64,000 bases of DNA. Source: Paracoccus pantotrophus. GTDB taxonomy: Bacteria > Pseudomonadota > Alphaproteobacteria > Rhodobacterales > Rhodobacteraceae. The stretch's first letter is position 1. Every line of letters begins with the position of its first letter. The stretch lies in assembly GCF_008824185.1 (NCBI RefSeq), contig NZ_CP044423.1, positions 819,501 to 883,500 of the forward strand, written 5' to 3'. Below the pieces are notes generated by a model. It searched no databases, was not told the origin of the DNA, and worked only from the letters and a program-made list of their open reading frames with translations. This document shows, in pieces, positions 7,398 through 18,069 of the stretch. Made by a program: the position numbers and the translations under genes.

Positions 7398-9341
7398 ATG
7401 AGCCTTCCGCCGCAATTCCTTGACGAGATCCGCGCCCGCGTGCCTTTGTCACGCGTCATCGGGCGCAAGGTGGTCTGGGATCTGCGCCGCTCGAATCAGG
7501 CCAAGGGCGACTGGTGGGCGCCCTGTCCCTTTCACGGCGAAAAGACCGCCTCCTTCCATGTCGACGACCAGAAAGGCTTCTATTACTGCTTCGGCTGCCA
7601 CGCCAAGGGCGACGCGCTGACCTTCCTGCGCGAGGCCGAGGGGCTGGGCTTCATCGAGGCGGTCGAGCTGCTGGCCGCCGAGGCCGGCCTGCCGATGCCC
7701 GAGCGCGACCCGCGTCAGGTGCAGCGCGCCGACCGCCGCACCGAACTGGTCGAGGTGATGGAGCAGGCGGTGCGCTGGTTCCGCATGCAGCTGGGCATGG
7801 GCCCGGCCGAGGCGGCGCGGGCCTATCTGGCCCGGCGCGGGCTGGACGAGGCCGCCTGCGAAGCCTTTGGCATCGGTTTCGCCCCCGACCAGCGGCAGGG
7901 CCTGTTCAACGCCTTGCGTGCCAAGGGCATCGCCGAGGCTCTGATCGTCGAGGCCGGGCTGGCGGCCAAGCCCGACGAGGGCGGTGCGCCCTTCGACCGC
8001 TTCCGTGGCCGCATCACCTTTCCGATCCGCGACGGGCGCGGGCGCTGCATCGCCTTCGGCGGCCGGGCGATGGACCCGAACGCGCGGGCGAAATACCTCA
8101 ACAGCCCCGAGACGCCGCTCTTCGACAAGGGCCGCAACCTCTACAATATCGGCCCGGCGCGGGCGGCGGTGGCCAAGGGCAGGCCGCTGGTGGTGGCCGA
8201 GGGCTACATGGACGTGATCGCCCTGGTCCGGGCGGGTTTCGAGGGCGCCGTGGCGCCGCTGGGCACCGCGATCACCGAGGACCAGCTGCGGCTGATGTGG
8301 CGCATCTCGCCCGAGCCGGTGATCGCGCTCGATGGCGACGAGGCGGGCCTGCGCGCGGCGATGCGGCTGATCGACCTGGCGCTGCCGATGACCGGGCCGG
8401 GGCAGGCGCTGCGCTTTGCCTTCCTGCCGCAGGGGCTGGACCCGGACGACCTGATCCGCGCCCGCGGGGCAGGGGCGATGGGCGCCGTGCTGGACGAGGC
8501 GCGGCCGCTGGTCGACCTGCTGTGGCGGCGCGAGACCGAGGGGCGGGTCTTCGACAGCCCCGAGCGCCGCGCGGCGCTGGACAAGGCCCTTGCCGAGGCG
8601 GTGGCCAAGATCCCCGACAAGGACACCCGCGACCATTACCACGCCGTGCTGCGCAACCTGAAATGGGAGCTGTTCGGCAACCGCCGCCGCGCCGATGCCC
8701 CCGCGCCCGCGCGTCCCGCCCGCGAATGGCAGGGCCGCGAGTGGCAAGGGGGGCGCGGCGCCCGCTTCCAGCCGGTCGCGCCGACGGCACCGACACGGGC
8801 CTCGCGGCTTTCCTCGCCCGACATGGACGGGCAGCAGGCCGAGGCGCTGGTCGAGGCCATGGTGCTGGCGATCTGCGCCACCCATCCCGGCCTGATCGCC
8901 CCGGTCGAATCGCGGCTGGAACGGCTGGAGCCGCAGGATGCGGACCGCGCGGCGCTGGTCCACGATCTCTTGTCGGGGACGCAATCCCAGGCCGGGCAGC
9001 GCGCCCTTGAAAGCATCATGGCCGACCCCCATGTGAGGGCGGCCCCGGCGATCCTGCGCCCGCATGACCGCGATGCCGCCGCCGGCATCCTTGCCAATGC
9101 CCTGGACCGGATCGAGGCCCGCCGTGCCGCGCGCGAGGAAATCGCCCGTGCCGAGGCCGAGATCGAGGGGCTCGCGGACGAGGGCCTGACCTGGCGCATG
9201 GCGCAATCCGCCCGTGCCCGCCAGCAGGCCGACCACCCCTCGCTGGCCGACCTGTCGGACCTGGGCGAGGACAGCGACGCCTATCGGGCCATCCTCGATG
9301 CGGCGCTGAAGAACGAGATCTGGCGCAAGCCGCGCCGCTGA
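7398..9341 (+). CDS. dnaG: DNA primase
   Basis: DnaG makes RNA primers at the replication fork. In this 647-residue protein the N-terminal zinc finger is clear (C43, H46, C64, C67; CPFHGEK and YYCFGCHAKGD). The core follows, with TOPRIM signature VVAEGYMDVIAL near 260 and ALDGDEAGLRAA near 310 carrying the acidic metal ligands. The C-terminal third, after a proline/arginine-rich linker near 435-475, should be the helicase-binding domain. It lies directly upstream of rpoD, a common bacterial arrangement. Confidence 0.97.
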   Translation: MSLPPQFLDEIRARVPLSRVIGRKVVWDLRRSNQAKGDWWAPCPFHGEKTASFHVDDQKGFYYCFGCHAKGDALTFLREAEGLGFIEAVELLAAEAGLPMPERDPRQVQRADRRTELVEVMEQAVRWFRMQLGMGPAEAARAYLARRGLDEAACEAFGIGFAPDQRQGLFNALRAKGIAEALIVEAGLAAKPDEGGAPFDRFRGRITFPIRDGRGRCIAFGGRAMDPNARAKYLNSPETPLFDKGRNLYNIGPARAAVAKGRPLVVAEGYMDVIALVRAGFEGAVAPLGTAITEDQLRLMWRISPEPVIALDGDEAGLRAAMRLIDLALPMTGPGQALRFAFLPQGLDPDDLIRARGAGAMGAVLDEARPLVDLLWRRETEGRVFDSPERRAALDKALAEAVAKIPDKDTRDHYHAVLRNLKWELFGNRRRADAPAPARPAREWQGREWQGGRGARFQPVAPTAPTRASRLSSPDMDGQQAEALVEAMVLAICATHPGLIAPVESRLERLEPQDADRAALVHDLLSGTQSQAGQRALESIMADPHVRAAPAILRPHDRDAAAGILANALDRIEARRAAREEIARAEAEIEGLADEGLTWRMAQSARARQQADHPSLADLSDLGEDSDAYRAILDAALKNEIWRKPRR

Positions 9342-9350
9342 AAGGCGCGC

Positions 9351-9462
9351 GAATCACCTGCGCCGAATCACCCCGGCCGAGGCCGGCTCGCAGGCTTTGA
9401 ATCGCCTGCGATTCGCGCTAGAACCGGCCGATAGCCGATCCCGATTCGCCGATTCGCGAATC
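9351..9462. promoter_or_regulatory. Cluster of seven GANTC (CcrM-type) sites in the dnaG-rpoD gap
   Basis: GAATC or GATTC occurs at 9351, 9365, 9399, 9410, 9443, 9451 and 9458 within 112 bp. Several are arranged as GATTCGC/GCGAATC inverted pairs. GANTC is the methylation target of the alphaproteobacterial cell-cycle methyltransferase CcrM, and GcrA-type regulation acts through such sites. That this cluster controls rpoD is inferred. No clear -35/-10 pair stands out. Confidence 0.55.
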
Positions 9463-9482
9463 ACCGCTTCAAGGGAGCCAGC

Positions 9483-11465
<1,983 letters not shown>

Positions 11466-11483
11466 CCGGCCGATCAACGCAAG

Positions 11484-11512
11484 AAGGCCGCGCTTTCGGG
11501 CGCGGCCTTTGT
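11484..11512 (+). terminator. Strong terminator after rpoD, probably bidirectional
   Basis: A 9-bp perfect stem (AAGGCCGCG at 11484-11492, CGCGGCCTT at 11501-11509) has an 8-base loop and a TTTGT tail. The mirror-image A-run on the left lets it also serve the convergent reductase gene. Confidence 0.75.
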
Positions 11513-11528
11513 CGTCCTGCGGCCGGGC

Positions 11529-12077
11529 TCAGCCGTGCTTTTCGATCCAGTCCGCGAAGGAATCGACGAAGCCTTGCAGGAATTTCGCGGTCTTTTCGTC
11601 GGTGACGCTGCCATCGGCGCCGTAGGCATCGGCGTTCCACTGGATATAGGCCTCGGGCATGCTCATCATCACCGTGCCGACATGGACCAGGTCGTTTTTC
11701 AGCCGCGCCTGCGCCAGCGCCGCGCCGATCACGCCGGGCGAGGTGCCGGTGACGGCCGCGGGCTTGCCCTTCCACGAGTTCTGGCCATAGGGCCGGGTGC
11801 CCCAGTCGATGGTGTTCTTGATCACGCCCGGATAGCTGCGGTTGTATTCCGGCGTGATCGCCAGCACCGCGTCGGAATGCTCGATCCGGTCCTTGAGCCG
11901 CAGCACCGATTCGGGTGGCTCGGCCCAGAGATCCTCATTGTAATGCGGCAGATCGCCGATATGCAGCAGGTGGAACTGCAACCGGCCCTCGGCCAGTTTC
12001 TGCAATGCCTTCATCAGCTTATGGTTGAGAGAATCCTTGCGGAGCGAGCCCACCATGACGGCGACGGTCTTGACCAT
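11529..12077 (-). CDS. NAD(P)H-dependent FMN reductase family protein
   Basis: This 182-residue flavodoxin-fold protein belongs to the NADPH-dependent FMN reductase group (ChrR/AzoR/ArsH-like quinone or azo reductases). The N-terminal phosphate-binding loop GSLRKDSLNHKL (10-21) and the flavin-contact block ITPEYNRSYPGVIKNTIDW (about 74-92) are conserved. It probably reduces quinones or other electrophiles in the cytoplasm; the substrate is not predictable. A GAGGAG ribosome-binding site precedes the ATG. It stands alone, divergent from rmuC. Confidence 0.85.
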   Translation of the reverse strand: MVKTVAVMVGSLRKDSLNHKLMKALQKLAEGRLQFHLLHIGDLPHYNEDLWAEPPESVLRLKDRIEHSDAVLAITPEYNRSYPGVIKNTIDWGTRPYGQNSWKGKPAAVTGTSPGVIGAALAQARLKNDLVHVGTVMMSMPEAYIQWNADAYGADGSVTDEKTAKFLQGFVDSFADWIEKHG

Positions 12078-12223
12078 GCCTGATCTCCTCTTGCGGTTTT
12101 CAGGCGAAGGCTAGGGGCGCAACCGGGGCGAAGGAAGGGGGCCGCGCTTGCATTCTTGGGGAAAAACGGGAACAGTCCCGGCAAGCGACGCGAAACCGCG
12201 GTTGGGACAAGGCGCAGGGGCCG

Positions 12224-13681
12224 ATGGGCGAGGCGGAAAAAATGCAGGCATGGCTGGCGGATGCGGGCAATCTGCGGCTGCTGTTGATCGCGGCGCTGGC
12301 GGTGCTGGCGCTTTGCCTTGTTGCGCTGTGGCGAACGCGGCGTTCGGCCCAGGCGGTTGCCCTGCTGGCCCGGCGGCGCGAGGCCGAGCTGCAGGCGCGG
12401 CTCGATGCCGAAACGGCCGGGCTGCGCGACCAGCTTCTGGCCGTAAGCCGGCTGGAGACGCGAGCGGAATCGCTGAGCCAGCGCCTGCAGGAACTGGTCG
12501 AGGAACGCGACGGGCTGACCGACGCGCTGCACCGCGAACGCCAGCAGGTCTCGGGGCTGGAGCGCGAGCTGGCGGAAACCCGTCTGGCGGCGCAGAAGGA
12601 CCGCGAGGCGGCCGCGCGCGACATCGCCACCCTGCGCGAATTGCGCGAGGAGATGACCGGCCAGTTCCGCCTGCTGGCCAACGAGACGCTGAAATCCCAG
12701 GGCAGCGAGATGCAAAAGGCGCATGGCGAGCAATTGTCGGCCCTGCTGACGCCCTTTCGCGACCAGGTTCACCGCTTCCAGACCGAGCTTCAGGCCCGCA
12801 ACAAGGCCACCGACGAGGAACGCGCAAGGCTGCGCGAGCAGATCGAATACCTGCACAAGCGTTCCGAGGACATCTCGCGCGAGGCGGTGGCGCTGACCCG
12901 GGCGCTGAAGGGCGACAGCCAGAAGCGCGGCGCCTGGGGCGAGATGATCCTGGAGCGCATCCTTGAGGATTCCGGCCTGATCGCCGGCACGCATTACGAC
13001 ACGCAGGCGAGCCACCGCGACGCCGACGGCAAGCTGTGGCGGCCGGACGTGATCGTGAAGATGCCGCAGAAGAAGCTTCTGGTGATCGACAGCAAGGTCT
13101 CGCTGAACGCCTATGAGGAGGCGGTGAATGCCGAGGACATGCCGACCCGCGACGCCGCGCTGCGCCGCCATGTTGCCTCGGTCCGCGCCCATGTCGCCGG
13201 GCTGGCGGCCAAGGGCTATCAGGCGATCGACGAGGGCTCGGTCGATTACGTGCTGATGTTCATCCCGGTCGAGGGCGCCTTTTCCGAGGCGCTGCGCGTC
13301 GATCCAGACCTGGCGCGGCACGCGATGGAGAACCGCGTCGGGCTGGCCACGCCGACCACCTTGATGCTGACGCTGCGCACGGTCGATCACATCTGGACGG
13401 TCGAGCGGCGCGAATCCAATGCCATGGCCATCGCCGCCCGCGCCGGCCAGCTTTACGACAAGCTGCACGGTTTCGTCTCGGCGGTCGAGGATGTGGGCAG
13501 CGCGCTGGAGCGGGCGCAGAAAAGCCACGCCACCGCCATGGACCGGCTGACCCGCGGGCCGGGCAACGTCATCCGCCAGGCCGAGATGCTGCGCGACCTG
13601 GGCGCGCGCACGCAAAAGCGGCTGGCGCTGGACCATGACGGTGCCGAGTCGCTGGAAGCACCGGGCGAGGCGGCGGAATAG
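12224..13681 (+). CDS. rmuC: DNA recombination protein RmuC
   Basis: RmuC family proteins limit inversions between short repeats and carry a PD-(D/E)XK-like nuclease core. The 485-residue protein has one N-terminal membrane segment (about 19-37), a long coiled coil (about 40-175), and the RmuC domain (about 180-460) with GAWGEMILERILEDSGL and PDVIVKMPQKKLLVIDSKVSLNAYE, whose acidic/lysine residues match the nuclease-like core. An alternative ATG lies six codons downstream. A copy of the dispersed repeat starts 7 bp after its stop codon. Confidence 0.92.
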   Translation: MGEAEKMQAWLADAGNLRLLLIAALAVLALCLVALWRTRRSAQAVALLARRREAELQARLDAETAGLRDQLLAVSRLETRAESLSQRLQELVEERDGLTDALHRERQQVSGLERELAETRLAAQKDREAAARDIATLRELREEMTGQFRLLANETLKSQGSEMQKAHGEQLSALLTPFRDQVHRFQTELQARNKATDEERARLREQIEYLHKRSEDISREAVALTRALKGDSQKRGAWGEMILERILEDSGLIAGTHYDTQASHRDADGKLWRPDVIVKMPQKKLLVIDSKVSLNAYEEAVNAEDMPTRDAALRRHVASVRAHVAGLAAKGYQAIDEGSVDYVLMFIPVEGAFSEALRVDPDLARHAMENRVGLATPTTLMLTLRTVDHIWTVERRESNAMAIAARAGQLYDKLHGFVSAVEDVGSALERAQKSHATAMDRLTRGPGNVIRQAEMLRDLGARTQKRLALDHDGAESLEAPGEAAE

Positions 13682-13687
13682 CTCATT

Positions 13688-13711
13688 GGGTATTTGGGGA
13701 ACGGAGAAGCC
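13688..13711 (+). repeat. Dispersed GGGTATTTGG-type repeat, copy B
   Basis: The core GGGTATTTGGGGAACGGAGA lies 6 bp after the rmuC stop codon and before yjbQ. It is the closest copy to the family consensus. Confidence 0.75.
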
Positions 13712-13756
13712 CATGGTTGAAAAAGGGCGGGAATCGTCCTGGCGGGAAGGCCGCTC

Positions 13757-14179
13757 TTGAGGACCAGCTTCACCATCCCGACCCGCGGGCCGGCCTGCCA
13801 TGATTTCACGGCCGAGGTGGCGGCCTGGCTGCGCGGCATCGGCGCGAGGGACGGTGTGGTGACGCTGTTCGTGCGCCATACCTCCTGCTCGCTTCTGGTG
13901 CAGGAGAACGCCGATCCGGACGTGCAGCGCGACCTGCTGGCCTGGCTCGACCGCATCGCGCCGCCGGCCGACCATCCGTCTATGCGCTACCTGACGCATC
14001 GCGCCGAGGGGCCGGACGACATGCCCGCGCATCTGAAGGCCGCGATCCTGCCCGTCAGCCTGCAGATCCCGGTCGTGCGCGGCCGGATGGAGTTGGGCAC
14101 CTGGCAGGGGATCTACCTGGTCGAGCATCGCGCCCAGCCGCATCGGCGCGAGGTGGCGGCGCAGTTCCAGGCGGCGTAA
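13757..14179 (+). CDS. yjbQ: YjbQ (UPF0047) family protein
   Basis: This 140-residue protein of the UPF0047 family carries the signature VRHTSCSLLVQENADPDVQRD (about 36-56) and the C-terminal block LGTWQGIYLVEHR, with conserved metal-binding histidines. Family members are annotated as secondary thiamine-phosphate synthases from complementation work, but their normal role is unclear. The start is a TTG at 13757 preceded by GGGAAGG; no ATG gives a full-length family match. Confidence 0.85.
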   Translation: MRTSFTIPTRGPACHDFTAEVAAWLRGIGARDGVVTLFVRHTSCSLLVQENADPDVQRDLLAWLDRIAPPADHPSMRYLTHRAEGPDDMPAHLKAAILPVSLQIPVVRGRMELGTWQGIYLVEHRAQPHRREVAAQFQAA

Positions 14180-14191
14180 CGGTCGCCGCAG

Positions 14192-14215
14192 CGCAGGAAA
14201 ACCCTTTTCCTCGCG
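14192..14215 (+). other. Hairpin between yjbQ and the ABC permease gene
   Basis: A 10-bp stem with one bulge (arms 14192-14201 and 14205-14215, loop CCC) lies 12 bp after the yjbQ stop codon. It has no T-run, so termination is uncertain; it could also stabilise the transporter mRNA. Confidence 0.4.
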
Positions 14216-14268
14216 GCGCGGATATGGAAACCTGCCACCCCAAGCGACAGGGATTCACAGGGCAGGGC

Positions 14269-15138
14269 ATGGCGTCAGGAAACCGATCTCAGACGGCTCA
14301 GGGCCTGACCCTGATCGCGCCGCCGCTGGGCTATGCCGTGCTGGTGCTGGCAGCACCCCTGCTGACCATCCTGGCCTATTCCTTCTTCAAGGACGGCTAC
14401 CTGACGGTGATCCGCGAGTTCACGCTGGAGAATTACCGCACCGTCTGGGCCGACCCGATCTTTCACCGCATCATGCTGCGCTCGCTGGGGGTGGCGGCGC
14501 TGGTGACGCTGGCCACCGTGGTTCTGGCCTTTCCGGTGGCCTATTTCCTGTCCTTTGCCGTCGCGCCGCAGAAAAAGGCCATGTGGCTGTTCCTCATCAC
14601 CATCCCGTTCTGGACCAGCTACCTGATCCGGGTGTTCCTGTGGAAGGTGATCCTGGGCTATAACGGCGTCATCAACTCGGGGCTCAAGACGCTGGGGCTG
14701 ATCGAGCAGCCGCTGACCTTCATCCTCTACAATGTCAACGCCATGGTGATCACGCTGGCCCATGCCTATGCGCCCTTCGCCATCCTGCCGATCTTCATCG
14801 CGCTGGAAAAGATCGACCGCTCGCTTCTGGAAGCCGGGCGCGACCTGGGCGAAAGCCGGGCCATGACCTTCTGGCGCGTCACCCTGCCCTTGGCCATGCC
14901 CGGCGTGGTGGCGGCGGCGCTGATCGTCTTCATCCCGACCATCGGCGACTATGTCACCCCGGCGCTGATCGGCGGCGGCAAGATCCCGATGATCGCCAAC
15001 ATGATCCAGGCGCAGATGCTGGATCTGGACAACCGGCCGATGGGCTCGGCGCTGGCGGTGACGGCCATGCTGATCGTGGCGGTGATCAGCCTGGCCTTCA
15101 TCGGTCTGAACCGCCGCTTCCTGAAGGTGCGGCAATGA
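14269..15138 (+). CDS. Spermidine/putrescine-type ABC transporter permease (PotB-like)
   Basis: This inner-membrane permease of about 289 residues has six predicted helices and the cytoplasmic EAA loop EAGRDLGESRAMTFWRVTLPLAMPG that docks the ATPase. Its sequence resembles PotB-type permeases of the polyamine uptake family. The ATG at 14269 has a nearby AGGGCAGGG; an in-frame ATG at 14224 lacks a ribosome-binding site. It is the first gene of a three-gene operon with the second permease and the ATPase, each overlapping the next by 4 nt. No periplasmic binding protein gene adjoins. Confidence 0.88.
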   Translation: MASGNRSQTAQGLTLIAPPLGYAVLVLAAPLLTILAYSFFKDGYLTVIREFTLENYRTVWADPIFHRIMLRSLGVAALVTLATVVLAFPVAYFLSFAVAPQKKAMWLFLITIPFWTSYLIRVFLWKVILGYNGVINSGLKTLGLIEQPLTFILYNVNAMVITLAHAYAPFAILPIFIALEKIDRSLLEAGRDLGESRAMTFWRVTLPLAMPGVVAAALIVFIPTIGDYVTPALIGGGKIPMIANMIQAQMLDLDNRPMGSALAVTAMLIVAVISLAFIGLNRRFLKVRQ

Positions 15139-15941
15139 AGGGCGGGGGCCTGCGGGCCTATGCGCTGATCTACCTGCTGTTCCTTTACGCGCCGATCCTG
15201 CTCTTGCCGATCTTCGCCTTCAACTCGGGCACGATCATCGCCTTTCCGCTGCGGGGCTTCACCACGGAATGGTTCGCGCAGATGTGGGGCAATGCCTCGC
15301 TGCGCCGGGCGCTGACCAATTCGCTGACCATCGCCGTCAGCGCCTCGATCCTGGCGACCTGCCTGGGCGTATTCGCCGCCCGCGCCTCGACCCGCTTCAC
15401 CTTTCCGGGCAAGGGGCCGATCATGGGGCTGATCATGCTGCCCCTGGTGCTGCCCGAGATCATCGTCTCGATCTCGCTTCTGGTGGTGCTTTTGTCGCTG
15501 GGCGTGCAGCTCAGCATCCTGACGGTGATCCTGGGCCATACGCTGATCTGCATGCCCTATGCCACGGTGATCCTGTCCACCGCCTTCAACTCGCTCGACC
15601 GCTCGCTGGAGGAGGCGGCCTATGACCTGGGCGAGACGCGGATCAGCGCCTTTCGGCTGGTGATCCTGCCGCTGGTCATGCCGGGGATCATCTCGTCCCT
15701 GCTGATGAGCTTCACCATCAGCCTCGACGAGTTCATCATCGCCTTCTTCCTGGCCGGGAACGAGCCGACGCTGCCCACCTATATCTTCAGCCAGCTGCGT
15801 TTCCCCAAGCAGATCCCGATGATCATGGCGCTGGGGACGGTGCTGGTGCTCATGTCGATCCTGCTTCTGACCATTGCCGAATATTTCCGCCGCCGCGGCA
15901 TCGCGAAGACCGGCGCCAAGGATACCGGAGGCTTCCTGTGA
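15135..15941 (+). CDS. Spermidine/putrescine-type ABC transporter permease (PotC-like)
   Basis: This second permease has 268 residues and about six membrane helices, with the EAA loop EAAYDLGETRISAFRLVILPLVMPG and the family phrase TISLDEFIIAFFLAGNEPTLP. It should form a heterodimer with the preceding permease. The ATG overlaps the previous stop (ATGA), indicating translational coupling. Confidence 0.9.
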   Translation: MKGGGLRAYALIYLLFLYAPILLLPIFAFNSGTIIAFPLRGFTTEWFAQMWGNASLRRALTNSLTIAVSASILATCLGVFAARASTRFTFPGKGPIMGLIMLPLVLPEIIVSISLLVVLLSLGVQLSILTVILGHTLICMPYATVILSTAFNSLDRSLEEAAYDLGETRISAFRLVILPLVMPGIISSLLMSFTISLDEFIIAFFLAGNEPTLPTYIFSQLRFPKQIPMIMALGTVLVLMSILLLTIAEYFRRRGIAKTGAKDTGGFL

Positions 15942-17104
15942 CCACCCAAAACCCGGGCCCCAAGACCACCGCCGCCCATCGCGCCGCCATGGCCGGGGCG
16001 AAGCCGATGATCGAGATCCGGCAGGTGCAGAAGCATTACGGCGATTATCACGCGCTGCGCGGCATCGACCTGACCATCCGCTCGGGCGAGTTCTTTTCGC
16101 TGCTGGGCCCCTCGGGCTGCGGCAAGACCACGCTTCTGCGCACCATCGCCGGGTTCGAGGACATCTCCTCGGGCGTCGTGCTGATCGACGGGCAGGACAT
16201 GCAGGAGGTGCCGGCGAACCGGCGGCCCACGAACATGGTGTTCCAGTCCTATGCCATCTTCCCGCATCTGACCGTGGCCGAGAACGTGGGCTTCGGGCTG
16301 CGCCGCGACCCGCGAAGCAGGGCCGAGAAGGCGGCGGCGGTCGAGCAGGCGCTGGAGATGGTCGGGCTGAAAGGCTATGGCAACCGCGCCAGCCATGCGC
16401 TGTCGGGGGGGCAGCGGCAGCGGGTGGCCTTGGCGCGGGCGCTGATCCTCAAGCCCAAGGTGCTGCTGCTCGATGAGCCGCTTTCGGCGCTGGACCGCAA
16501 GATGCGCGAGCAGATGCAGGTCGAGCTGATCAAGCTGCAGCGCCAGGTCGGCATCACCTTCGTTCTTGTCACCCATGACCAGGAGGAGGCGCTGGTCATG
16601 TCCGACCGCATCGCGGTGATGTTCGAGGGCCAGATCGCCCAGATGGACGGGCCCGAGGCGCTTTATGCCCGCCCGACCAGCCGCCGGGTGGCGAATTTCA
16701 TCGGGGTGATGAACTTCCTGCCTGCCCGCGTGCTGGGCGAGACCGGCGAGGCCGTGCAGATCGAGGCGCCGGGGCTGGGCCGCGTCGATATTCCCCTGGC
16801 CAATGTCAGCCGTGCCGATCCCGGCGACGACGGCCCCTCGGTCGGCTTCCGGCCCGAGGCGGTGTCGCTGCTGGCGCCCGGCGCGCAGGGCACGAACCGG
16901 GTGGCCGAGGGGGTGATCGACGAGGTCGTCTATTACGGCGACATGACCTATTACGACGTGCGGCTGGACGGCTCGGCGGGCTTCGACGGCCAGGTGCGGC
17001 CGGTGCGGATCGCCATGCGCAACGTCTTCGGCCGCGAGGTGCAGGATGTCGGCACCCGCGCGAATGTGAGTTGGTCCCCCGGCTCGCTGGTGCTTTTCCG
17101 CTGA
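15938..17104 (+). CDS. ABC transporter ATP-binding protein (PotA-like)
   Basis: This 388-residue ATPase powers the two permeases. Walker A GPSGCGKT is at 57-64, the Q-loop follows, then signature LSGGQRQRVALARAL, Walker B VLLLDEPLSALD and the H-loop VTHDQEEAL. The C-terminal part (about 290-385) is a TOBE-like regulatory domain, as in PotA and other polyamine or spermidine importers. The start is GTG and overlaps the upstream stop by 4 nt. A hairpin with little T-run follows. Polyamine specificity is inferred from similarity and could equally be another cationic or organic substrate. Confidence 0.9.
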   Translation: MTTQNPGPKTTAAHRAAMAGAKPMIEIRQVQKHYGDYHALRGIDLTIRSGEFFSLLGPSGCGKTTLLRTIAGFEDISSGVVLIDGQDMQEVPANRRPTNMVFQSYAIFPHLTVAENVGFGLRRDPRSRAEKAAAVEQALEMVGLKGYGNRASHALSGGQRQRVALARALILKPKVLLLDEPLSALDRKMREQMQVELIKLQRQVGITFVLVTHDQEEALVMSDRIAVMFEGQIAQMDGPEALYARPTSRRVANFIGVMNFLPARVLGETGEAVQIEAPGLGRVDIPLANVSRADPGDDGPSVGFRPEAVSLLAPGAQGTNRVAEGVIDEVVYYGDMTYYDVRLDGSAGFDGQVRPVRIAMRNVFGREVQDVGTRANVSWSPGSLVLFR

Positions 17105-17112
17105 TCGGCGTG

Positions 17113-17144
17113 AAACCGGCCGCGGCATTCCGCCGAGCCGGTTT
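17113..17144 (+). terminator. Hairpin after the ABC operon, probable terminator
   Basis: An AAACCGGC/GCCGGTTT stem (17113-17120 and 17137-17144) with a partly paired interior lies 8 bp after the ATPase stop codon. The T-tail is short, so efficiency is uncertain. Confidence 0.45.
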
Positions 17145-17200
17145 GCGGCCCTGACTGGGGCGTGCCACAGTCCCGGCACACGCAACAGACGGAGATCGAG

Positions 17201-17646
17201 ATGATCGCACGTTTCGCAATCCTGCCCGCCCTGGCCCTTGGCCTGACCGCAGGCGTGACCCTGGCGCAAGACGCGGCCCCGGCCGCGCCCGCCGCCCCGA
17301 GGCCCCGGCTACGGCCGAGGCGCCCGCTGCCGTGCCGGCCCAGGACAGCGCCGCCGCCTATGAAAGCGCGCGCAACCAGCTGGGCGTCCTGGCCTATTGC
17401 CAGGAACAGGGCCATATCGACGGCAAGGCGGTCGAGATCCAGACCAAGCTGCTGGCGATGATCCCGGCGGGCGACAGCGCCCAGGGCGATGCGGCCGAGG
17501 CCAAGGGCAAGGAAGGCACCGTCTCGGCCATGGGCGTCGAGCGGACGCTGGAAGACGCCGCCAAGGAGCAGAACACCACCGAAGCGGCGCTTTGCCAGCA
17601 GATGGAAGGCCTGCTGCAACAGCTGGCCGCGCAGGTTCCTGCCTGA
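17201..17646 (+). pseudogene. Secreted ESAT-6-like small protein gene, frameshifted
   Basis: The frame from ATG 17201 (with GGAG upstream) encodes a signal peptide ending near ALAQDAA and a Pro/Ala-rich linker. It then loses the family sequence, which continues in another frame: ESARNQLGVLAYCQEQGHID, a GTVSAMGVERTLEDAAKEQ motif, and two cysteines. Restoring one C in the C-run at 17295-17298 would give one protein of about 148 residues. This matches what I remember as the Rhodobacterales pore-forming ESAT-6 family of secreted proteins; its function is not established. The defect could be real or a homopolymer sequencing error. Confidence 0.65.
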
Positions 17647-17694
17647 TCACCGGGCGATTCCGGCGCGGGGCCAGTCGCTCGGCCCTGCGTCTCT

Positions 17695-17726
17695 GGCCGG
17701 TCCCCTGCGCGGGGCCGGCCATTTTC
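17695..17726 (+). terminator. Terminator between the ESAT-6-like gene and the YjbR gene
   Basis: A long GC stem (left arm 17695-17704, right arm 17711-17720, loop about 6) is followed by ATTTTCG. It lies between two convergent genes and terminates at least the rightward transcript. Confidence 0.6.
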
Positions 17727-17727
17727 G

Positions 17728-18069
17728 TCACAGGGGCGGCAGGGCGGCCTGCACCTTCTTGGGCAGGGCGCCGCGCACCAGCCGATAGGAATGGCGGATG
17801 CGATGCGCCAGCTCGTCGGGGGCCGAATCGAGCGGCAGCGCCACCCAGCTGCGATGCAGATAGGCCGCGCGTTCGGCCACGCCGGTCTCGATCAGGAACT
17901 CGGCCATCTCGGTGCTGTCGGTCTTGACCGAGACATGGGTGCCGACTGCACCGGTCACGGCAAAGGTCTTGCCACCGATCTTCCAGCAATCATGGCCGCC
18001 GCCCCAGGGATCCGACCACTCGGCCCCAGGCTGTGCGGCACAGATCTCGTTGACCAGTTCGCGGCTCAT
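17728..18069 (-). CDS. MmcQ/YjbR family DNA-binding protein
   Basis: This 113-residue protein has the YjbR/MmcQ fold signature: an N-terminal helix, KIGGKTFAVTG strand region, VSVKTDSTEMAEFLIE and RSWVALPLDSAPDELAHRIRHSYRLVR. Family members are annotated as DNA-binding from structure, but their cellular role is largely unknown. The ATG at 18067-18069 gives the family N-terminus MSRELVNEICAAQPGAEW; the frame extends to 18162 without homology. It is divergent from cysS. Confidence 0.82.
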   Translation of the reverse strand: MSRELVNEICAAQPGAEWSDPWGGGHDCWKIGGKTFAVTGAVGTHVSVKTDSTEMAEFLIETGVAERAAYLHRSWVALPLDSAPDELAHRIRHSYRLVRGALPKKVQAALPPL

